Source: Azonexus hydrophilus DSM 23864 (GTDB lineage Bacteria > Pseudomonadota > Gammaproteobacteria > Burkholderiales > Rhodocyclaceae). From it: 64,000 nucleotides of DNA. This document shows positions 8,473 through 20,165 of this stretch, in pieces. The stretch covers positions 585,209-649,208 of the forward strand of contig NZ_KE386925.1 of the NCBI RefSeq assembly GCF_000429605.1. Reading direction: 5' to 3'. Position 1 is the first letter of the stretch. Each line of letters begins with the position of its first letter. The position numbers and the translations under genes are program-made. The notes beneath the pieces were generated by a model. The model made no database searches. It saw nothing but the letters and a program-made list of their open reading frames with translations, and had not been told where the DNA came from.

Positions 8473-9354
8473 ATGCAGAAGAACGCACTGGCCGGCGTCG
8501 GCTTCGGCCTGCTCGCCTATGGTATCTGGGGATTTTTCCCGCTGTACTTCCATCAGCTCAATCATGTCGCGCCGATGGACATCCTCGCCAACCGCGCCTT
8601 GTGGGCCTGCGTCTTCGTCGCCCTGCTGCTGATGCTCAGCCGCCAATGGCACAAGGTCCGGCAGATTTTCGGCAAGCCGCGCCAGATCGCCATGCTCAGC
8701 CTGGCGGCACTGCTGGTCGGCAGCAACTGGCTGGTTTTCCTGTGGGCGGTCGGCAACCAGCAAGTGGTCGAGTCGAGCCTGGGTTATTTCCTGACGCCCA
8801 TCGTCAACGTGCTGCTCGGCCTGCTGGTGCTCAAGGAACGGCTCAACGGCAAGGAATGGCTGGCCATCGGCCTGGCCGTCGCCGGTCTGGTCAATGAAAT
8901 CGTCACCCTCGGCGGTCTGCCCTGGGTATCGCTGTTCCTGGCCGGCACCTTCGGCACTTACGGCCTGGTGCGCAAGCAGGTGCCGGTCGATGCCCTGCCC
9001 GGCCTGTGGCTGGAAACCCTGGTCATGCTGCCGCTGTGTTTCGCCTACGCGATCTGGCAGGCCAACAGCGGGCATACGGTGTTCGTCCTGGATACGCCCT
9101 CGACCACGCTCTGGCTGATCGGCGCCGGCATCCTCACCGCCCTGCCGCTGATCGCCTTCGCCGCCGCCACCCAACGCCTGAACCTGGCCACCGTCGGCAT
9201 GCTGATGTACATCAACCCGACCATGCAGTTCCTGACCGCCATCTACATTTTCGGCGAACCGCTGCAGACCGGAAAACTGCTCAGTTTCGCGCTGATCTGG
9301 CTAGGCCTGCTGGTGTTCAGCTGGAGCATGTGGCAGAAACGCCAGGGCGCCTAG
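8473..9354 (+). CDS. rarD: RarD-type EamA/DMT superfamily transporter
   Basis: A 293-residue ten-helix transporter, the usual length for RarD (about 296). Family hallmarks seen are the N-terminal [15 protein letters not shown] and [12 protein letters not shown], plus the C-terminal [15 protein letters not shown]. RarD was linked to chloramphenicol sensitivity in Pseudomonas; its natural substrate is uncertain. Starts two bases after the DUF599 gene. Its TAG stop overlaps the stop of convergent cheB in the tetranucleotide CTAG (9351-9354). Confidence 0.88.
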   Translation: MQKNALAGVGFGLLAYGIWGFFPLYFHQLNHVAPMDILANRALWACVFVALLLMLSRQWHKVRQIFGKPRQIAMLSLAALLVGSNWLVFLWAVGNQQVVESSLGYFLTPIVNVLLGLLVLKERLNGKEWLAIGLAVAGLVNEIVTLGGLPWVSLFLAGTFGTYGLVRKQVPVDALPGLWLETLVMLPLCFAYAIWQANSGHTVFVLDTPSTTLWLIGAGILTALPLIAFAAATQRLNLATVGMLMYINPTMQFLTAIYIFGEPLQTGKLLSFALIWLGLLVFSWSMWQKRQGA

Positions 9355-10436
9355 CGGTTGGCCCGGGTGTAGCCCATCATCGCTTCCGGGACGCTGTCCA
9401 GCGGCATCACCTGATCGGCCGCGCCCAGCTTGATGGCCTCGCGGGGCATGCCGAAGACCACGCAACTGGCTTCGTCCTGGGCGATGGTGTGGGCGCCGGC
9501 ATCGTGCATTTCCTTGAGTCCGCGGGCACCGTCGTCGCCCATGCCGGTCAGGATGATGCCCAGCGCGTTGGCACCGGCAAATTTGGCGACCGAACGGAAC
9601 AGCACATCGACCGACGGCTTGTGGCGATTGACCAGTGGCCCGTCGACCACCTCGACCAGGTATTGCGCACCGCTACGCTTGAGCATCATGTGCCGGCCGC
9701 CGGGGGCGATCAGCGCCCGACCGGGCATGACCCGGTCGCCGTCGCGCGCTTCGCGCACTTCGATCTCGCAGATGCTGTTCAGGCGTTCGGCGAACATGGC
9801 GGTGAATTTCTCGGGCATGTGCTGGACGATGACGATGCCCAGGCAGGTCGCCGGCAGGCGTGTCAGGATGGCCTCCAGGGCCTGGGTGCCGCCGGTCGAG
9901 GTGCCGATGGCGATCAACTGGTCGGTGGTGCGCGCCATGGCGGTCGGCGTGCCGGAAGCCAGGACGGCGTCGGCGGTCAGTTTCGGGCGATTCAGCGGTG
10001 CCGCCGTACCGCTGCGCGGCAGCGCGCGCAGGTTGGCCTTGGCGGCGGTACGCACCGCCTGGACGATGTCGTTGGATGAATCTTCGAGAAAAGCCTTGAG
10101 ACCGGCCTTGGGCTTGGTGATGATGGTCACCGCGCCGGCCGCCATGGCGTCGAAAGTCGCCTGGGCGCCGCTTTCGGCCAGCGACGAGCAGATGATCACC
10201 GGCGTCGGCCGCTCGGTCATGATCTTGCGCAGGAAGGAGATGCCATCCATGCGCGGCATCTCGATATCGACGATCAGCACATCCGGCCAGCAGGCCCGCA
10301 GCTTGTCCACGGCAAACACCGGGTCGGACGCGGTGGCAACCACCTCGATGCCCGGCTCCCGCGAAAGTGCCTGGGAAATGACCTGGCGCACCAGCGCCGA
10401 GTCGTCGACGATCATTACCTTGATGTTTCCTGCCAT
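9351..10436 (-). CDS. cheB: CheB, chemoreceptor glutamate methylesterase with receiver domain
   Basis: A 361-residue response regulator of the usual size. The receiver domain has D11-D12 and phospho-acceptor D57 ([10 protein letters not shown]); after a linker, the methylesterase domain carries GTSTGG (catalytic Ser), QHMP (His) and GMGDDGA (Asp). It removes receptor methyl groups made by CheR and so drives adaptation. Last gene of the chemotaxis operon; it starts five bases after cheR ends. Confidence 0.96.
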   Translation of the reverse strand: MAGNIKVMIVDDSALVRQVISQALSREPGIEVVATASDPVFAVDKLRACWPDVLIVDIEMPRMDGISFLRKIMTERPTPVIICSSLAESGAQATFDAMAAGAVTIITKPKAGLKAFLEDSSNDIVQAVRTAAKANLRALPRSGTAAPLNRPKLTADAVLASGTPTAMARTTDQLIAIGTSTGGTQALEAILTRLPATCLGIVIVQHMPEKFTAMFAERLNSICEIEVREARDGDRVMPGRALIAPGGRHMMLKRSGAQYLVEVVDGPLVNRHKPSVDVLFRSVAKFAGANALGIILTGMGDDGARGLKEMHDAGAHTIAQDEASCVVFGMPREAIKLGAADQVMPLDSVPEAMMGYTRANR

Positions 10437-10441
10437 GTCCG

Positions 10442-11251
10442 TCAGTCTTTTTGGTAAATGGTCGGACGAACCTGGGTCAGTCCGCAGGAAATGCCGTTCA
10501 GCGTTTCCGAATGACCAATGATGAAATACCCACCCGGCTGCAGGCGCGGCAGAAGATTGCCCACCACCTTGCGCTTGGTTTCCATGTCGAAATAGATCAT
10601 CACGTTGCGCAGGAAGATCACGTCGAAACGGCCGATGTCGGCGGTGATTTCCTGGGTCAGGTTGATGTGGTGAAAAGTGCAGCGGCTGCGCAGGGTCGGC
10701 GAGATCAGGAAGGTGCCGGCCTGGCTGCGCACCCCCTTGAGGCAGTACTTGCCGAGCAGAGCCGGCGGAATGCCCTCGTTACGCTCGATCGGATAATGCC
10801 CGCGCCGAGCCTTCTCCAGCACCTGCGTGCTGATGTCCGAGCCGACGATCTCCCAGGGCGCATCCTTCAGGTTCTCGGCCAGCAGCATGGCCAGGGTGTA
10901 GGCCTCCTCGCCGGTCGAACTGGCTGCGCTCCAAACCCGGAAGGTCGACGGGCTGCGCCGGTTGGCGAGGATTTCTTCGCGCAGGAAGTCGAAATGTTTG
11001 GGTTCGCGGAAGAAATAGGTTTCGTTGGTGGTCAGCAGATCGACCATGGTCTGCAGTTCTTCCGGATGTTCGCCGGTAGCGAGCATGCGGTAATACTGGC
11101 TGAAGTTATCCAGTTGATAGTAGCGCAGGCGTTTCTGCAGACGACCGACGAGCAGCACCTTCTTGGCGTCGGACAGGCTGATGCCGGCAAGCTTGTAGAT
11201 CAGGCGCTGGAACAGCCCGAATTCCTGATCGGTGATTGCGGATTCGCTCAT
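10442..11251 (-). CDS. cheR: CheR, chemoreceptor methyltransferase
   Basis: A 269-residue SAM-dependent methyltransferase. The N-terminal helical domain ([12 protein letters not shown]) is followed by the catalytic domain with the SAM-binding [16 protein letters not shown] and [14 protein letters not shown]. Start at 11251 ([11 protein letters not shown]); the upstream open frame is antisense to coding cheD. The start overlaps the cheD stop (ATGA). Two receptors in this operon end in DFEKF, which fits the x-[HFYW]-x-x-[HFYW] pentapeptide known to dock CheR. Confidence 0.96.
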   Translation of the reverse strand: MSESAITDQEFGLFQRLIYKLAGISLSDAKKVLLVGRLQKRLRYYQLDNFSQYYRMLATGEHPEELQTMVDLLTTNETYFFREPKHFDFLREEILANRRSPSTFRVWSAASSTGEEAYTLAMLLAENLKDAPWEIVGSDISTQVLEKARRGHYPIERNEGIPPALLGKYCLKGVRSQAGTFLISPTLRSRCTFHHINLTQEITADIGRFDVIFLRNVMIYFDMETKRKVVGNLLPRLQPGGYFIIGHSETLNGISCGLTQVRPTIYQKD

Positions 11252-11853
11252 CAGAACAACTCGATTTTCTTGCCGGCAGGCTGCGCCGGCTTGTTGAGCA
11301 GGGATTCGGCGTAGGCCTGTTCCTCGCGACGCAGGGATTCCTGGCTGACCAGGCTGGACGTGACCCGCTTGCAGTAAGCGTCGCCGGTAGCCGGAACCAG
11401 CAGGATCTTGCGCGACCACGGACCGAGGAAGTCGGAAGCCACCAGCGGAATGCCTTCGCGGTCCAGCCATTCATGGGCAAAATCGGCGTTGCGCTTGCCC
11501 ACCGCCGGCGCCCCCTGAACCGTGGTGTCGATCACCGCACCGCCGCCGAAGGCCTTGGCCTGCATGCGGTGCTTGGCCGCACCGCGCTGCAGCATGCCGT
11601 TGAGCAGGGCTTCCATGCAGGCGTCGCCAGCCAGCAGTACATCTTCGTCGGCGTGCGCGCCGCGCTTCATCTGCGGCAGCATGAAGTGATTCATCCCGGC
11701 AATCGGCAGTACCGGATCAAACAGGCAGACCGCCACACAGGAGCCGAGCAGCGTGGAAATCGGCCGCTCGCGCTCGACCGCCCACTCGCCGGGCCGGATG
11801 CTGCGCGACAGACGTTCGATATCCCGGGTGCTCAGACTGCTGTAATCGGTCAT
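11251..11853 (-). CDS. cheD: CheD, chemoreceptor glutamine deamidase
   Basis: A 200-residue protein with the CheD catalytic segment [13 protein letters not shown] (Cys39) and AGMNHFMLP (His56). Family members convert receptor glutamines to glutamates and, in some bacteria, regulate the CheC phosphatase. No cheC is in this cluster. The C-terminus is KKIELF, and the unusual receptor at 22698-23978 ends in AKIELF; this shared tail suggests a common binding partner. Overlaps both neighbours by four bases (ATGA), so cheR-cheD and the upstream receptor are translationally coupled. Confidence 0.93.
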   Translation of the reverse strand: MTDYSSLSTRDIERLSRSIRPGEWAVERERPISTLLGSCVAVCLFDPVLPIAGMNHFMLPQMKRGAHADEDVLLAGDACMEALLNGMLQRGAAKHRMQAKAFGGGAVIDTTVQGAPAVGKRNADFAHEWLDREGIPLVASDFLGPWSRKILLVPATGDAYCKRVTSSLVSQESLRREEQAYAESLLNKPAQPAGKKIELF

Positions 11854-14567
11854 CGACGTCCTTGCCCGCGCCCTTGCTCGACGGTGAAGAAGTCCATCAA
11901 TTCCTGCAGTTGCCCGGCCTGCCCGCCCAGTTCCTCGGCCGTGGCGGCCAGTTCTTCCGAGGCCGAAGCATTCTGCTGGGTCGCCTTGTTCAACTGGCCC
12001 ATGGCCTGGTTGATCTGGGCCACGCCCGACGATTGCTCCTGGCTGGCCGAGGCAATCTCCTGGACCAGATCCGAGGTCTTCTGGATGTTCGGCACCATGG
12101 CTTCGAGCAACTGGCCGGCGCTTTCCGCCATCTTGACCGACGAACCGGCCAATTGACCAATTTCCTGCGCCGCCACCTGGCTGCGTTCGGCCAGCTTGCG
12201 CACTTCCGCCGCGACCACGGCAAAGCCCTTGCCGTGCTCGCCGGCGCGGGCCGCCTCAATCGCCGCATTCAGCGCCAGCAGGTTGGTCTGGTAGGCGATG
12301 TCGTCGATGATGCCGATCTTGCCGGCAATCGACTTCATCGCCTCGACGGTCCGGTTGACCGCCTCGCCACCGTCGCCAGCCTCGGTCGCCGCGCGCGTGG
12401 CAATGCCGTCGGTGACCTTGGCATTGTCAGTGTTCTGGGTGACCGATGCGGTCATCTGCTCCAGCGAGGCCGTGGTTTCCTCGACCGAAGCCGCCTGCTC
12501 GGACGAAGCCTGGCTCAGCGACTGGGCCGTTGCCGAGACCTGGCCGGCGGCATTGGACAAGGCGTCAGCGGCGACGATGATCTGGGCAATGGTGTCGGAA
12601 AGCTTGTTCAGCGTGTTGTTCAGGGCCGTCTGCAGGGTAGCGAAATCGCCCTGGTAGGCCTCGGTGATGCGCGGGCTCATGTCGCCCCGCTCCATCGCCG
12701 CCAGCACCCGCTGGACATCCTGGATCGGCGTCACGACGGCATCGAGGGTGGCATTGACGCCTTCGACAATCCTGCGGAAGTCGCCCTGGTGCAGGTCGGC
12801 GTCGGCGCGCGTCGCCAGCTTGCCAGCGACCGCAGCGGCCGACAGCATGTTGGCATCCTCGACCAGTTTGTTGACCGCAGCGATACAAGTGTTCAGGTTG
12901 TTCTTCAGCGTATTGAAATCGCCGTTGTAGGTATCGGTGATGCGCGGCGGAATGTCGCCACGGGCAATCCGGTCCACGTAGCTGGCAGCGACGTTGAGCG
13001 GCCCGATCACAGCGTCGAGCGTGCGGTTCACACCGTCGACGATGCGCTTGAAATCCCCGGCATGACGGCTGGCGTCGGCGCGCGTCGACAGCTTGCCCTC
13101 GATCGCTGCCGTACTCAGCATGGCAGCATCGGCGACCAGCTTGTTGACCGCCTCGACGCAGGTGTTCAGGTTGTTCTTGATGACATTGAAATCGCCGTGA
13201 TAGGCGTCGGTGATCGGCGGCGGAATATCGCCCTTGGCAATCCGGTCGACATAGTTGGCGGCGACGTTGAGCGGCCCGATGACCGCATCCAGGGTCTGGT
13301 TGATGCCGGCGATGATGCTGGCGTACTCACCCGGATGCCGCGAGGCATCGGCGCGCACCGACAGATCGCCCTGCAGGGCGGCGGCGACCAGGGCCTGGGC
13401 GTCGTGGTCCATGCTGATCAGCACCTGCTGGATTTCCGCCAGCGAAGCCTGGACGGCACCCAGTTCGTCCTTGCGGTCGACCTCGACCTGACGCGAGAAA
13501 TCGCCGGCCGCCAGACGGCTGACGCTGCCTTGCGCCGAGCCCAGGCCGCGCACCAGACGGATCATCACCCAGAGGAAGAGGATGTTGAACAGTACGCCGA
13601 CCAGGACCACCGCGATCCCCATGGTCAGCGACCAGCGTGCCGCCGCGCGCAAAGCTTCGACCTTGGCGCTCAGATCGCCAACCAGATGGTCCTCGATCAC
13701 CTTCATGGCGTCGATCTTGTCGCTGATCACCTTGAACCAGTGGGCTGGCTCGACCTCGAAACCGCCTTCGTTGACCTTGTCGAAAACCCGCTGACGGATC
13801 TGCTCGACCTCGCCGTTTACTGGCCCGCCCAGCAGTCCGGAAAGCTCATCGACACGAGCTGGGTCGGCCACCGAGAGGAATTGCTTGACGTAGGCGCCCT
13901 GCGCCGCCACCACGCTGGCCAGGGTCCGGAACTGGGGCAAGGCAACCGGCGCGTTGGCAGTGAGGATGCCATTGACCGTGGCCCGCTCGCGACCGGCATT
14001 TTCCTTGGCGCGCAGGAACAGATCGAGCGCGGTCAGCGCCTTGCTGGTGATGTCCTGGTCGCTGATCTTGCCACTCTCGGTGACCATGTCGAGCAACTGA
14101 TCGATGGTGTTCGAGTAATAGGCAAACGAGGCCGGCGGCTGCATCTGCAGACCGTCGATCGCCCGCCGCGTCTCGGCAAGTTGTTGCATGGCCTTCAGGC
14201 TGGCGTCGAGCTTGCCGCGGACACTGTCGCCCAGGCGGGCGACGTCGATTTCAGCCTGCAGGGTCTCGAATTCCTTGAACACCTGATCGCTCAACTGGCG
14301 CTGACTGGTCAAGGTATCGCGGAAACGCTCGCCGCGCGAGGACAGGAAACCAGCCGACAACCCGCGCTCCTTCTGCAGTTCGTGGGCCAGGCTGCCACTG
14401 GTGATGGCGATCTTCTGCGCATCGGCCACATCGTCGAGCGACTTCAACTGCTGCCAGTCGCTGAGGATGGCCGAAATGGCGTAGTACAGCAGCGCCGCGG
14501 TCAATGCCCAGAAGACCGTGAACAGCTGGGTCTTCAATGAATGCAATCGGCTGATCTGAAAGGCCAT
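11850..14567 (-). CDS. Methyl-accepting chemotaxis protein with NIT sensor domain and tandem HAMP-like repeats
   Basis: A 905-residue transmembrane receptor. TM1 is near residues 15-37; the periplasmic part has the NIT-domain signature [20 protein letters not shown], known in nitrate/nitrite sensors; TM2 is near 315-340. A HAMP domain, three 91-residue HAMP-like repeats (about 390-660, with YVDRI..GDIP and NNLNTC motifs) and the signalling domain with [19 protein letters not shown] follow. It ends [13 protein letters not shown], without the DFEKF tail of the other two receptors, so it may depend on them for methylation. Good RBS (GGAGAG) before the ATG. Nitrate/nitrite sensing is inferred from domain type only. 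Confidence 0.93.
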   Translation of the reverse strand: MAFQISRLHSLKTQLFTVFWALTAALLYYAISAILSDWQQLKSLDDVADAQKIAITSGSLAHELQKERGLSAGFLSSRGERFRDTLTSQRQLSDQVFKEFETLQAEIDVARLGDSVRGKLDASLKAMQQLAETRRAIDGLQMQPPASFAYYSNTIDQLLDMVTESGKISDQDITSKALTALDLFLRAKENAGRERATVNGILTANAPVALPQFRTLASVVAAQGAYVKQFLSVADPARVDELSGLLGGPVNGEVEQIRQRVFDKVNEGGFEVEPAHWFKVISDKIDAMKVIEDHLVGDLSAKVEALRAAARWSLTMGIAVVLVGVLFNILFLWVMIRLVRGLGSAQGSVSRLAAGDFSRQVEVDRKDELGAVQASLAEIQQVLISMDHDAQALVAAALQGDLSVRADASRHPGEYASIIAGINQTLDAVIGPLNVAANYVDRIAKGDIPPPITDAYHGDFNVIKNNLNTCVEAVNKLVADAAMLSTAAIEGKLSTRADASRHAGDFKRIVDGVNRTLDAVIGPLNVAASYVDRIARGDIPPRITDTYNGDFNTLKNNLNTCIAAVNKLVEDANMLSAAAVAGKLATRADADLHQGDFRRIVEGVNATLDAVVTPIQDVQRVLAAMERGDMSPRITEAYQGDFATLQTALNNTLNKLSDTIAQIIVAADALSNAAGQVSATAQSLSQASSEQAASVEETTASLEQMTASVTQNTDNAKVTDGIATRAATEAGDGGEAVNRTVEAMKSIAGKIGIIDDIAYQTNLLALNAAIEAARAGEHGKGFAVVAAEVRKLAERSQVAAQEIGQLAGSSVKMAESAGQLLEAMVPNIQKTSDLVQEIASASQEQSSGVAQINQAMGQLNKATQQNASASEELAATAEELGGQAGQLQELMDFFTVEQGRGQGRR
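12590..13400 (-). repeat. Tandem 273-bp (91-codon) HAMP-like repeats in the NIT-domain receptor
   Basis: About three diverged copies. The motif encoding NNLNTCxxAVNKLV recurs 273 bp apart (minus-strand copies of the Ala-Val-Asn segment begin at 12870 and 13143). Each unit reads GKLxTRADAS, [17 protein letters not shown], YVDRIxxGDIPxxIT, NGDFNxxKNNLNTC. The unit nearest the signalling domain has diverged ([18 protein letters not shown]). Confidence 0.8.
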
Positions 14568-14600
14568 GTTGTCTCTCCGCGTTATTTTTATGTTTGTTTC

Positions 14601-14620
14601 GGGTACCGTCGCCGGTACCC
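14601..14620. repeat. Perfect inverted repeat between two receptor genes
   Basis: Arms GGGTACCG and CGGTACCC with loop TCGC lie between the stop of the 14625 receptor and the start of the 11850 receptor. There is no uridine tract after the stem on the minus strand, so it is not a classic terminator; an mRNA-stabilising or attenuating hairpin is possible. Confidence 0.55.
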
Positions 14621-14624
14621 AGGT

Positions 14625-17093
14625 TCAGAACTTTTCGAAATCGGCCTCGTCGAGCACCGCGACCGCGCGCCGCGCACTCGCCGTCGCCGCGACAGGGCGT
14701 CTGGACACAGTCGCTGCCGGGTTTCTGGCAGGCGATGGCGAACGTCCCGGCTGCACCGAGAAGAAACTCATCAATTCCTGCAACTGGCCGGCCTGGCCGC
14801 CCAGCTCCTCGGCGGTTGCCGCCAGTTCCTCGGACGCCGAAGCATTCTGTTGCGTCGCCTTGTTCAGCTGCCCCATGGCGTTGTTGATCTGGGCGACGCC
14901 GACCGACTGCTCTTGCGAGGACGAAGCGATTTCCTGGACCAGATCCGACGTCTTCTGGATGCTCGGCACCATTTCCTGCAGCAGGTTGCCCGCCCGCTCG
15001 GCCATCTTGACGCTGGAACCGGCCAACTGACCGATTTCCTGCGCCGCCACCTGGCTACGTTCGGCCAGCTTGCGCACTTCCGCCGCCACCACGGCAAAAC
15101 CCTTGCCATGCTCGCCGGCGCGCGCCGCCTCGATGGCTGCGTTCAGCGCCAGCAGGTTGGTCTGGTAGGCGATGTCGTCGATGATGCCGATCTTGTCGGC
15201 AATCGACTTCATCGCCTCGACCGTCTTGCCGACCGCGTCGCCACCCTCGACCGCTTCACTAGCCGACTTGGTCGCCATGTTGTCGGTGACCTTGGCGTTT
15301 TCGGTGTTCTGTTCGACCGATGCCGTCATCTGCTCCAGCGAGGCCGTGGTTTCCTCGACCGAAGCGGCCTGCTCGGAAGAGGATTGCGACAGCGACTGCG
15401 CTGTTGCCGAAACCTGGCCGGCGGCATTCGACAGGGCGTCGGCAGCAGTGATGATCTGGGCCACCGTTTCCGACAGGCGGGCAATCGTGTTGTTGAGCGC
15501 CTGCTTGAGCACGTCGAAATCGCCGTTGTAGGACGCGCTGATGCTCTGGGTCATGTCGCCCTTTTCCATCGCGGCCAGCACGCGCTGGACATCCTGAATC
15601 GGCGTCACCACCGCGTCCAGCGTGGCATTGACTCCTTCGACGATACGACGGAAATCGCCCTGGTGCTGACCGGCATCGGCGCGCGTCTCAAGCTTGCCGG
15701 CGACGGCCGCCGCCGAGAGCATGTTGGCATCGGCGATCAGTTTGTTGACCGCCTCGATGCAGGTGTTCAGGTTGTTCTTGATGTTGTTGAAATCGCCGTT
15801 GTAGCTGTCGGTGATCCTGGCCGGGATATCGCCCTTGGAAATGCGGTCGACGTAGTTGGCGGCCACATTCAGGGGGCCGATCACCGCATCCAGGGTGTCA
15901 TTGACACCCTCGACGATCTTGCGGAAATCCCCCTGATGACGGGTGGCATCGGCCCGGGTGGACAGCCGCCCTTCGACAGCGGCGACGGAAAGCGTCCGCG
16001 CATCGGCAACCAGCCGGTTGACGGCCGCGATGCAGGTATTCAGATTGTTCTTGATGGCATTGAAATCGCCGTTGTAGCTGTCCGTAATTGCCGGCGGGAT
16101 ATCCCCCTTCGAGATACGGTCCACGTAACTTGCGGCCACGTTCAGCGGCCCGATCACGGCATCCAGCGTGTGATTGATGCCTGCGACGATGGCCCGGTAA
16201 TCCCCCTGATGCTTTTCCGCATCGGCCCGCACCGACAGTTCTCCGGCAACCGCCGCTTCGCCCAGGCGCCGCGTATCCTGCACCATTTCCTGCACGGCAC
16301 GCTGTACCGATGCCACGGCACGGACCACCTCGGCAACCTCGTTCCTGTCCTCGCTGACCAGCTTGAAGTTGAGGTCACCAACCGCCATCTTGTGCGCAGC
16401 CTGCACCACCTCGCCAAGCGGCCGGGTAATGCTGCGGATGATCAGCCAGCCCAGCACAATGGCCAGCAGGATGGCTGCCGCACTGAGGGTCAAGGTCAGA
16501 GAGCGTGCCCGCTCCCCCTGCGCCGAAGCCTGCTCGTAGAGTGTTCTGGCGCTGTCATTGTAAAAATTATTGAGCTTGGCAATGGTTTCCTGAAACTGTG
16601 CTGCCTTGGGGTTCATTTGCTGCAGCAGCAGCACATTGGCCTGATAGAAGTCACCTGCCTGCAACAGGCGGACCGTCGGATCAAGGGCTTCCGTCAGGTA
16701 GACATTGGCGGCCGACTCGACATTCGCCAGCAGTTGGCGCTCCTCCTCACCCATGTTGTGTTGCTTGATTTCCGCCAAGGTCTCGATCAACTGCGCCCGC
16801 GCCTTGCCTATCGTTTCGATGTGCATGGTAGTCGGATGATCGTGCAGCTTGACGAACTCGGACTTTGGATCGTGCTGCAAGGTCAGCAGACTCTGGATTC
16901 GGGTATCGGCGACCATGCGCTGCAAACGGCCGGCTAGCCGGGTCGGCTTGAGTTTTTCCTCGTTGGTAACCTGCAGGTCCTGCCGCGATGTCTCGAGGCC
17001 ACGCAAGGCGGCAAAGGAAATCACGAACAGGAAACCAAGAATGATGGTCAGCAGGATGACCAGGCGCGAGCCCACCTTCATGTTATTCAGCAT
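14625..17093 (-). CDS. Methyl-accepting chemotaxis protein with four-helix-bundle sensor and tandem HAMP-like repeats
   Basis: An 822-residue receptor: TM1 (about 10-30), a helical periplasmic domain of four-helix-bundle type, TM2 (about 190-212), then HAMP and repeated HAMP-like units (about 280-520) that contain [11 protein letters not shown] and NNLNTC, then a signalling domain almost identical to that of its neighbours ([19 protein letters not shown]). It ends [13 protein letters not shown] fits the CheR/CheB docking pentapeptide consensus. Strong RBS (GAGGGAGGG) upstream. The ligand is unknown. The close similarity of the three receptors from repeats to signalling tip shows recent duplication with exchange of the sensor domain. 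Confidence 0.94.
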   Translation of the reverse strand: MLNNMKVGSRLVILLTIILGFLFVISFAALRGLETSRQDLQVTNEEKLKPTRLAGRLQRMVADTRIQSLLTLQHDPKSEFVKLHDHPTTMHIETIGKARAQLIETLAEIKQHNMGEEERQLLANVESAANVYLTEALDPTVRLLQAGDFYQANVLLLQQMNPKAAQFQETIAKLNNFYNDSARTLYEQASAQGERARSLTLTLSAAAILLAIVLGWLIIRSITRPLGEVVQAAHKMAVGDLNFKLVSEDRNEVAEVVRAVASVQRAVQEMVQDTRRLGEAAVAGELSVRADAEKHQGDYRAIVAGINHTLDAVIGPLNVAASYVDRISKGDIPPAITDSYNGDFNAIKNNLNTCIAAVNRLVADARTLSVAAVEGRLSTRADATRHQGDFRKIVEGVNDTLDAVIGPLNVAANYVDRISKGDIPARITDSYNGDFNNIKNNLNTCIEAVNKLIADANMLSAAAVAGKLETRADAGQHQGDFRRIVEGVNATLDAVVTPIQDVQRVLAAMEKGDMTQSISASYNGDFDVLKQALNNTIARLSETVAQIITAADALSNAAGQVSATAQSLSQSSSEQAASVEETTASLEQMTASVEQNTENAKVTDNMATKSASEAVEGGDAVGKTVEAMKSIADKIGIIDDIAYQTNLLALNAAIEAARAGEHGKGFAVVAAEVRKLAERSQVAAQEIGQLAGSSVKMAERAGNLLQEMVPSIQKTSDLVQEIASSSQEQSVGVAQINNAMGQLNKATQQNASASEELAATAEELGGQAGQLQELMSFFSVQPGRSPSPARNPAATVSRRPVAATASARRAVAVLDEADFEKF
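15540..16260 (-). repeat. Tandem 273-bp HAMP-like repeats in the four-helix-bundle receptor
   Basis: Copies of the same 91-codon unit as in the neighbouring receptors. Equivalent positions at 15744 and 16017 are exactly 273 bp apart. The high conservation between and within genes makes this stretch a target for recombination. Confidence 0.8.
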
Positions 17094-17112
17094 GATGCCC
17101 TCCCTCTTTGAC

Positions 17113-17664
17113 TCAGGCCGCTTCGCTGGCGCTGCTTTCGCCGATCTGGGTCAGCATGGCAATTTCCTCGACCGAGAGCACGCGGGCCACGTCGAGGATG
17201 ATGACGAACTTGCCGCCGACCTTGCCCATCCCGGAAATGAAATCGGTACGGATCTTGGCGCCGAAGCTCGGCGGCGGCTCGATATCGGAACGCGGAATTT
17301 CCAGCACTTCCGAAACGGCATCGACCATCACGCCGATATCGTGTTTCTGATCGTCCTGTTCAAGCTCGACGATGACGATGCAGGTCCGCCGCGCCACCTG
17401 CGACGATTTCCCGCCAAACCGGCAGGACAGATCGATGACCGGCACCACCGCGCCGCGCAGGTTGATCACCCCGCGGATGAAGCCCGGCATCATCGGAATT
17501 TCGGTGACCGTGCCGTATTCGATGATTTCCTTGACGTTGAGGATGGCGACGGCAAACATCTCGCCGCCCAGCGTGAAGGTCAGGTACTGCTGCGGTGCGC
17601 TGTCGGCGGCCAGTTCGGCCACCGATTTTCCGGATTTTCCAGCGCTCTGGACAACTTGTCCCAT
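17113..17664 (-). CDS. cheW: CheW coupling protein
   Basis: A 183-residue CheW with an N-terminal extension of about 25 residues. Family hallmarks are [35 protein letters not shown] and [14 protein letters not shown]. It links receptors to CheA in the array. It lies between two receptor genes, 14 bases before the end of the upstream one and 19 bases from the downstream one, in the same minus-strand operon. Confidence 0.95.
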   Translation of the reverse strand: MGQVVQSAGKSGKSVAELAADSAPQQYLTFTLGGEMFAVAILNVKEIIEYGTVTEIPMMPGFIRGVINLRGAVVPVIDLSCRFGGKSSQVARRTCIVIVELEQDDQKHDIGVMVDAVSEVLEIPRSDIEPPPSFGAKIRTDFISGMGKVGGKFVIILDVARVLSVEEIAMLTQIGESSASEAA

Positions 17665-17678
17665 GATGGCCCCCTAAA

Positions 17679-20126
17679 TCAAAATTTCTCGAAATCGGAC
17701 TCGTCCAGAACCGCCGTCACCGTGCGCGTCGGCGCACTGCGCGGGGCGCTGACGCTGCGAGCAACCGGTGCGCTGTAAGCGGATTTGCGGGAGAAACCGA
17801 CCGTGCCCTGTTCGACGGTAAAGAAGCCCATCAACTGCTGCAACTGGCCGGCCTGACCGCCCAGTTCCTCAGCGGTTGCCGCCAGTTCCTCAGACGCCGA
17901 AGCATTCTGCTGGGTCGCCTTGTTCAGTTGTCCCATGGCGTTGTTGATCTGGGCGACACCGCTGGACTGCTCCTGCGAGGCCGAGGCAATTTCCTGGACC
18001 AGATCCGACGTCTTCTGGATGCTCGGCACCATTTCCTGCAACAGGCTGCCCGCCCGCTCGGCCATCTTGACGCTGGAACCGGCCAGTTCGCCGATTTCCT
18101 GTGCCGCAACCTGTGAACGCTCGGCCAGCTTGCGCACTTCCGCCGCCACCACGGCAAAGCCCTTGCCGTGCTCGCCGGCACGCGCCGCCTCGATCGCTGC
18201 GTTCAGCGCCAGCAGGTTGGTCTGGTAGGCGATGTCGTCGATGATGCCGATCTTGTCGGCAATCGACTTCATCGCATCGACCGTCTTGCCAACCGCGTCG
18301 CCGCCCTCGACCGCTTCCTTGGCCGACTTGGTCGCCATGTTGTCGGTGACCTTGGCGTTTTCGGTATTCTGGGACACCGAAGCCGTCATCTGTTCCAGGC
18401 TGGCCGTCGTTTCCTCGACCGACGCAGCCTGCTCCGACGACGACTGGGACAAGGACTGGGCGGTGGCCGAGACCTGACCCGAGGCGTTGGACAAGGCATC
18501 GGCCGCGGTGATGATCTGGCCGATGGTTTCGGACAGACGGGCAATGGTGTTATTGAGCGCGTCCTTCAGCGTGGCGAAGTCACCCTGATAAGGCTTGGTG
18601 ATCGTCTGCGTCATGTCACCCTGCTCCATCGCTGCCATCACGCGCTGCACATCCTGGATCGGCGAAACCACGGCGTCCAGCGTGTCGTTGACGCCCTGAA
18701 CGATCTTTCGGAAATCGCCCTCGTGCTGGCTGGCGTCGGCACGTGTTTCCAGCTTGCCGGCGACGGCTGCCGCCGACAGCATGTTGGCGTCGGCGACCAG
18801 CTTGTTGACCGCCTCGATACAGGTATTCAGGTTGTTCTTGATGGTATTGAAATCACCGTTGTACGAATCGGTGATGCAATCCGGGATGTCGCCCTTGGAG
18901 ATACGGTCCACATAATGCGCCGCGACGTTGAGCGGCCCGATGACCGAATCCAGGGTGTCGTTCACGCCCTTGACCACGCGCTGGAAATCACCTTGATGCC
19001 GGCTGGCATCGGCACGCGTCGACAGCTTGCCTTCAACAGCGGCCTGCGACAGCATCGCCGCATCGGCCACCAGGGCATTGATGGCGTCGATACAGGTATT
19101 CAGGTTGTTCTTGATGACATTGAAGTCACCGTTGTAGCTGTCGGTGATCTTGGCCGGAATCGCACCGCGGGAAATATCGTCGACATACTTGGCCGCCACG
19201 TTGAGCGGGCCGATCACCGCATCGAGCGTGTTGTTCACCCCGACCACGATTCGCTGGTACTCGCCCTGGTACTGGCTGGCGTCGGCGCGCGTTGCCAGCT
19301 TGCCATCGACAGCCGCCTGGGCCAGACGGCCGGCTTCAGCGCTCATGTTGCGCACGGCGGTCACCGCCTTGTCCAGCGAACGCAGTACCTGGCCGACCTC
19401 ATCCTTGGCGCTGGCATCGATCTTCATCGACAGGTCGCCGGCGGCGATCTTGTCGGCGATCACCACCGCTTCGCCGACCGGACGGGTGATGCTGCGCGTG
19501 ATGACGAAACCGAAGATCGCGGTCAGCAAGGCGGCGATGACCGCCAGCGTCAGCATCAGGTTTTCGCCACTCTGTGCCAGTGCGGTTGCCTCGCGACCAG
19601 TCTGTTCGACCATGTTCGACTGGTATTTGATCAGCTCCTGCAGGGCGCCGATGTAGTCCGCCTGCGCCTTGCGCATGGTGCTGGTCAGGACCGCGACACC
19701 TTCGTCACGCTGCCCTGCACGCAGGAAGCCCGAGAGTTTCTGTAATTCACCCACATAGGCGGCACGAACCGTAGCGACGGTCTTCAGGATTTCCCGATCC
19801 GTCTCGCTGGTTGCCGTCTTGTTCAGTTGTTCGAGTCGCTCCGTGATGATCCTGCTTTGCTCGGGAATCCGGTCTAGCTCACGGGCGGCCTCCTCCTTGG
19901 AAGCGGCCAGCGCAGCATTGCGGACCACCCGTGCCACCACGTTGAGAGCATCAATGACGTCGTTGGCCTGAACCGTTTTCGGATATTTATCCTGAACCAG
20001 ATCCTGGACCTGCATCTCGAGCGCAACGAGACGGCTGTAGCCAATCACCGCAATGGCAATCAACAAGACCAGGGTGACCGTGAAGCCGATCCCGAGCCGG
20101 ACACCGATTTTAAGATTGTTCAACAT
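17679..20126 (-). CDS. Methyl-accepting chemotaxis protein with helical sensor and tandem HAMP-like repeats
   Basis: An 815-residue receptor: TM1 near 10-32, a helical periplasmic sensor (four-helix-bundle type), TM2 near 188-212, HAMP, two to three 91-residue HAMP-like repeats (about 262-508), then the conserved signalling domain. It ends DESDFEKF, which fits the CheR docking pentapeptide. RBS AGGAG upstream of the ATG at 20126. In one repeat the usual KLV is replaced by ALV ([11 protein letters not shown]). Ligand unknown. Placed directly after cheA, so it is probably a principal receptor for this array. Confidence 0.94.
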   Translation of the reverse strand: MLNNLKIGVRLGIGFTVTLVLLIAIAVIGYSRLVALEMQVQDLVQDKYPKTVQANDVIDALNVVARVVRNAALAASKEEAARELDRIPEQSRIITERLEQLNKTATSETDREILKTVATVRAAYVGELQKLSGFLRAGQRDEGVAVLTSTMRKAQADYIGALQELIKYQSNMVEQTGREATALAQSGENLMLTLAVIAALLTAIFGFVITRSITRPVGEAVVIADKIAAGDLSMKIDASAKDEVGQVLRSLDKAVTAVRNMSAEAGRLAQAAVDGKLATRADASQYQGEYQRIVVGVNNTLDAVIGPLNVAAKYVDDISRGAIPAKITDSYNGDFNVIKNNLNTCIDAINALVADAAMLSQAAVEGKLSTRADASRHQGDFQRVVKGVNDTLDSVIGPLNVAAHYVDRISKGDIPDCITDSYNGDFNTIKNNLNTCIEAVNKLVADANMLSAAAVAGKLETRADASQHEGDFRKIVQGVNDTLDAVVSPIQDVQRVMAAMEQGDMTQTITKPYQGDFATLKDALNNTIARLSETIGQIITAADALSNASGQVSATAQSLSQSSSEQAASVEETTASLEQMTASVSQNTENAKVTDNMATKSAKEAVEGGDAVGKTVDAMKSIADKIGIIDDIAYQTNLLALNAAIEAARAGEHGKGFAVVAAEVRKLAERSQVAAQEIGELAGSSVKMAERAGSLLQEMVPSIQKTSDLVQEIASASQEQSSGVAQINNAMGQLNKATQQNASASEELAATAEELGGQAGQLQQLMGFFTVEQGTVGFSRKSAYSAPVARSVSAPRSAPTRTVTAVLDESDFEKF
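18600..19340 (-). repeat. Tandem 273-bp HAMP-like repeats in the receptor next to cheA
   Basis: Equivalent positions in consecutive units (18804 and 19077) are 273 bp apart, the same period as in the two other receptors of the operon. The units carry GKLx[18 protein letters not shown] and [13 protein letters not shown]. Confidence 0.8.
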
Positions 20127-20165
20127 GAAGAACTCCTGAATCGAACCTGACGAAAACTGAAGGGG

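Noticed and set aside
11862..14540. 892-codon plus-strand open frame opposite the NIT-domain receptor
   Set aside because: A codon-bias shadow of the receptor gene; the translation is Arg/Asp/Gly-rich without recognisable domains.
11850..20126. The repeated receptor sequences as a mobile element or recent insertion
   Set aside because: No terminal inverted repeats, transposase or target duplications; the repeats are coding and explained by duplication of receptor domains.
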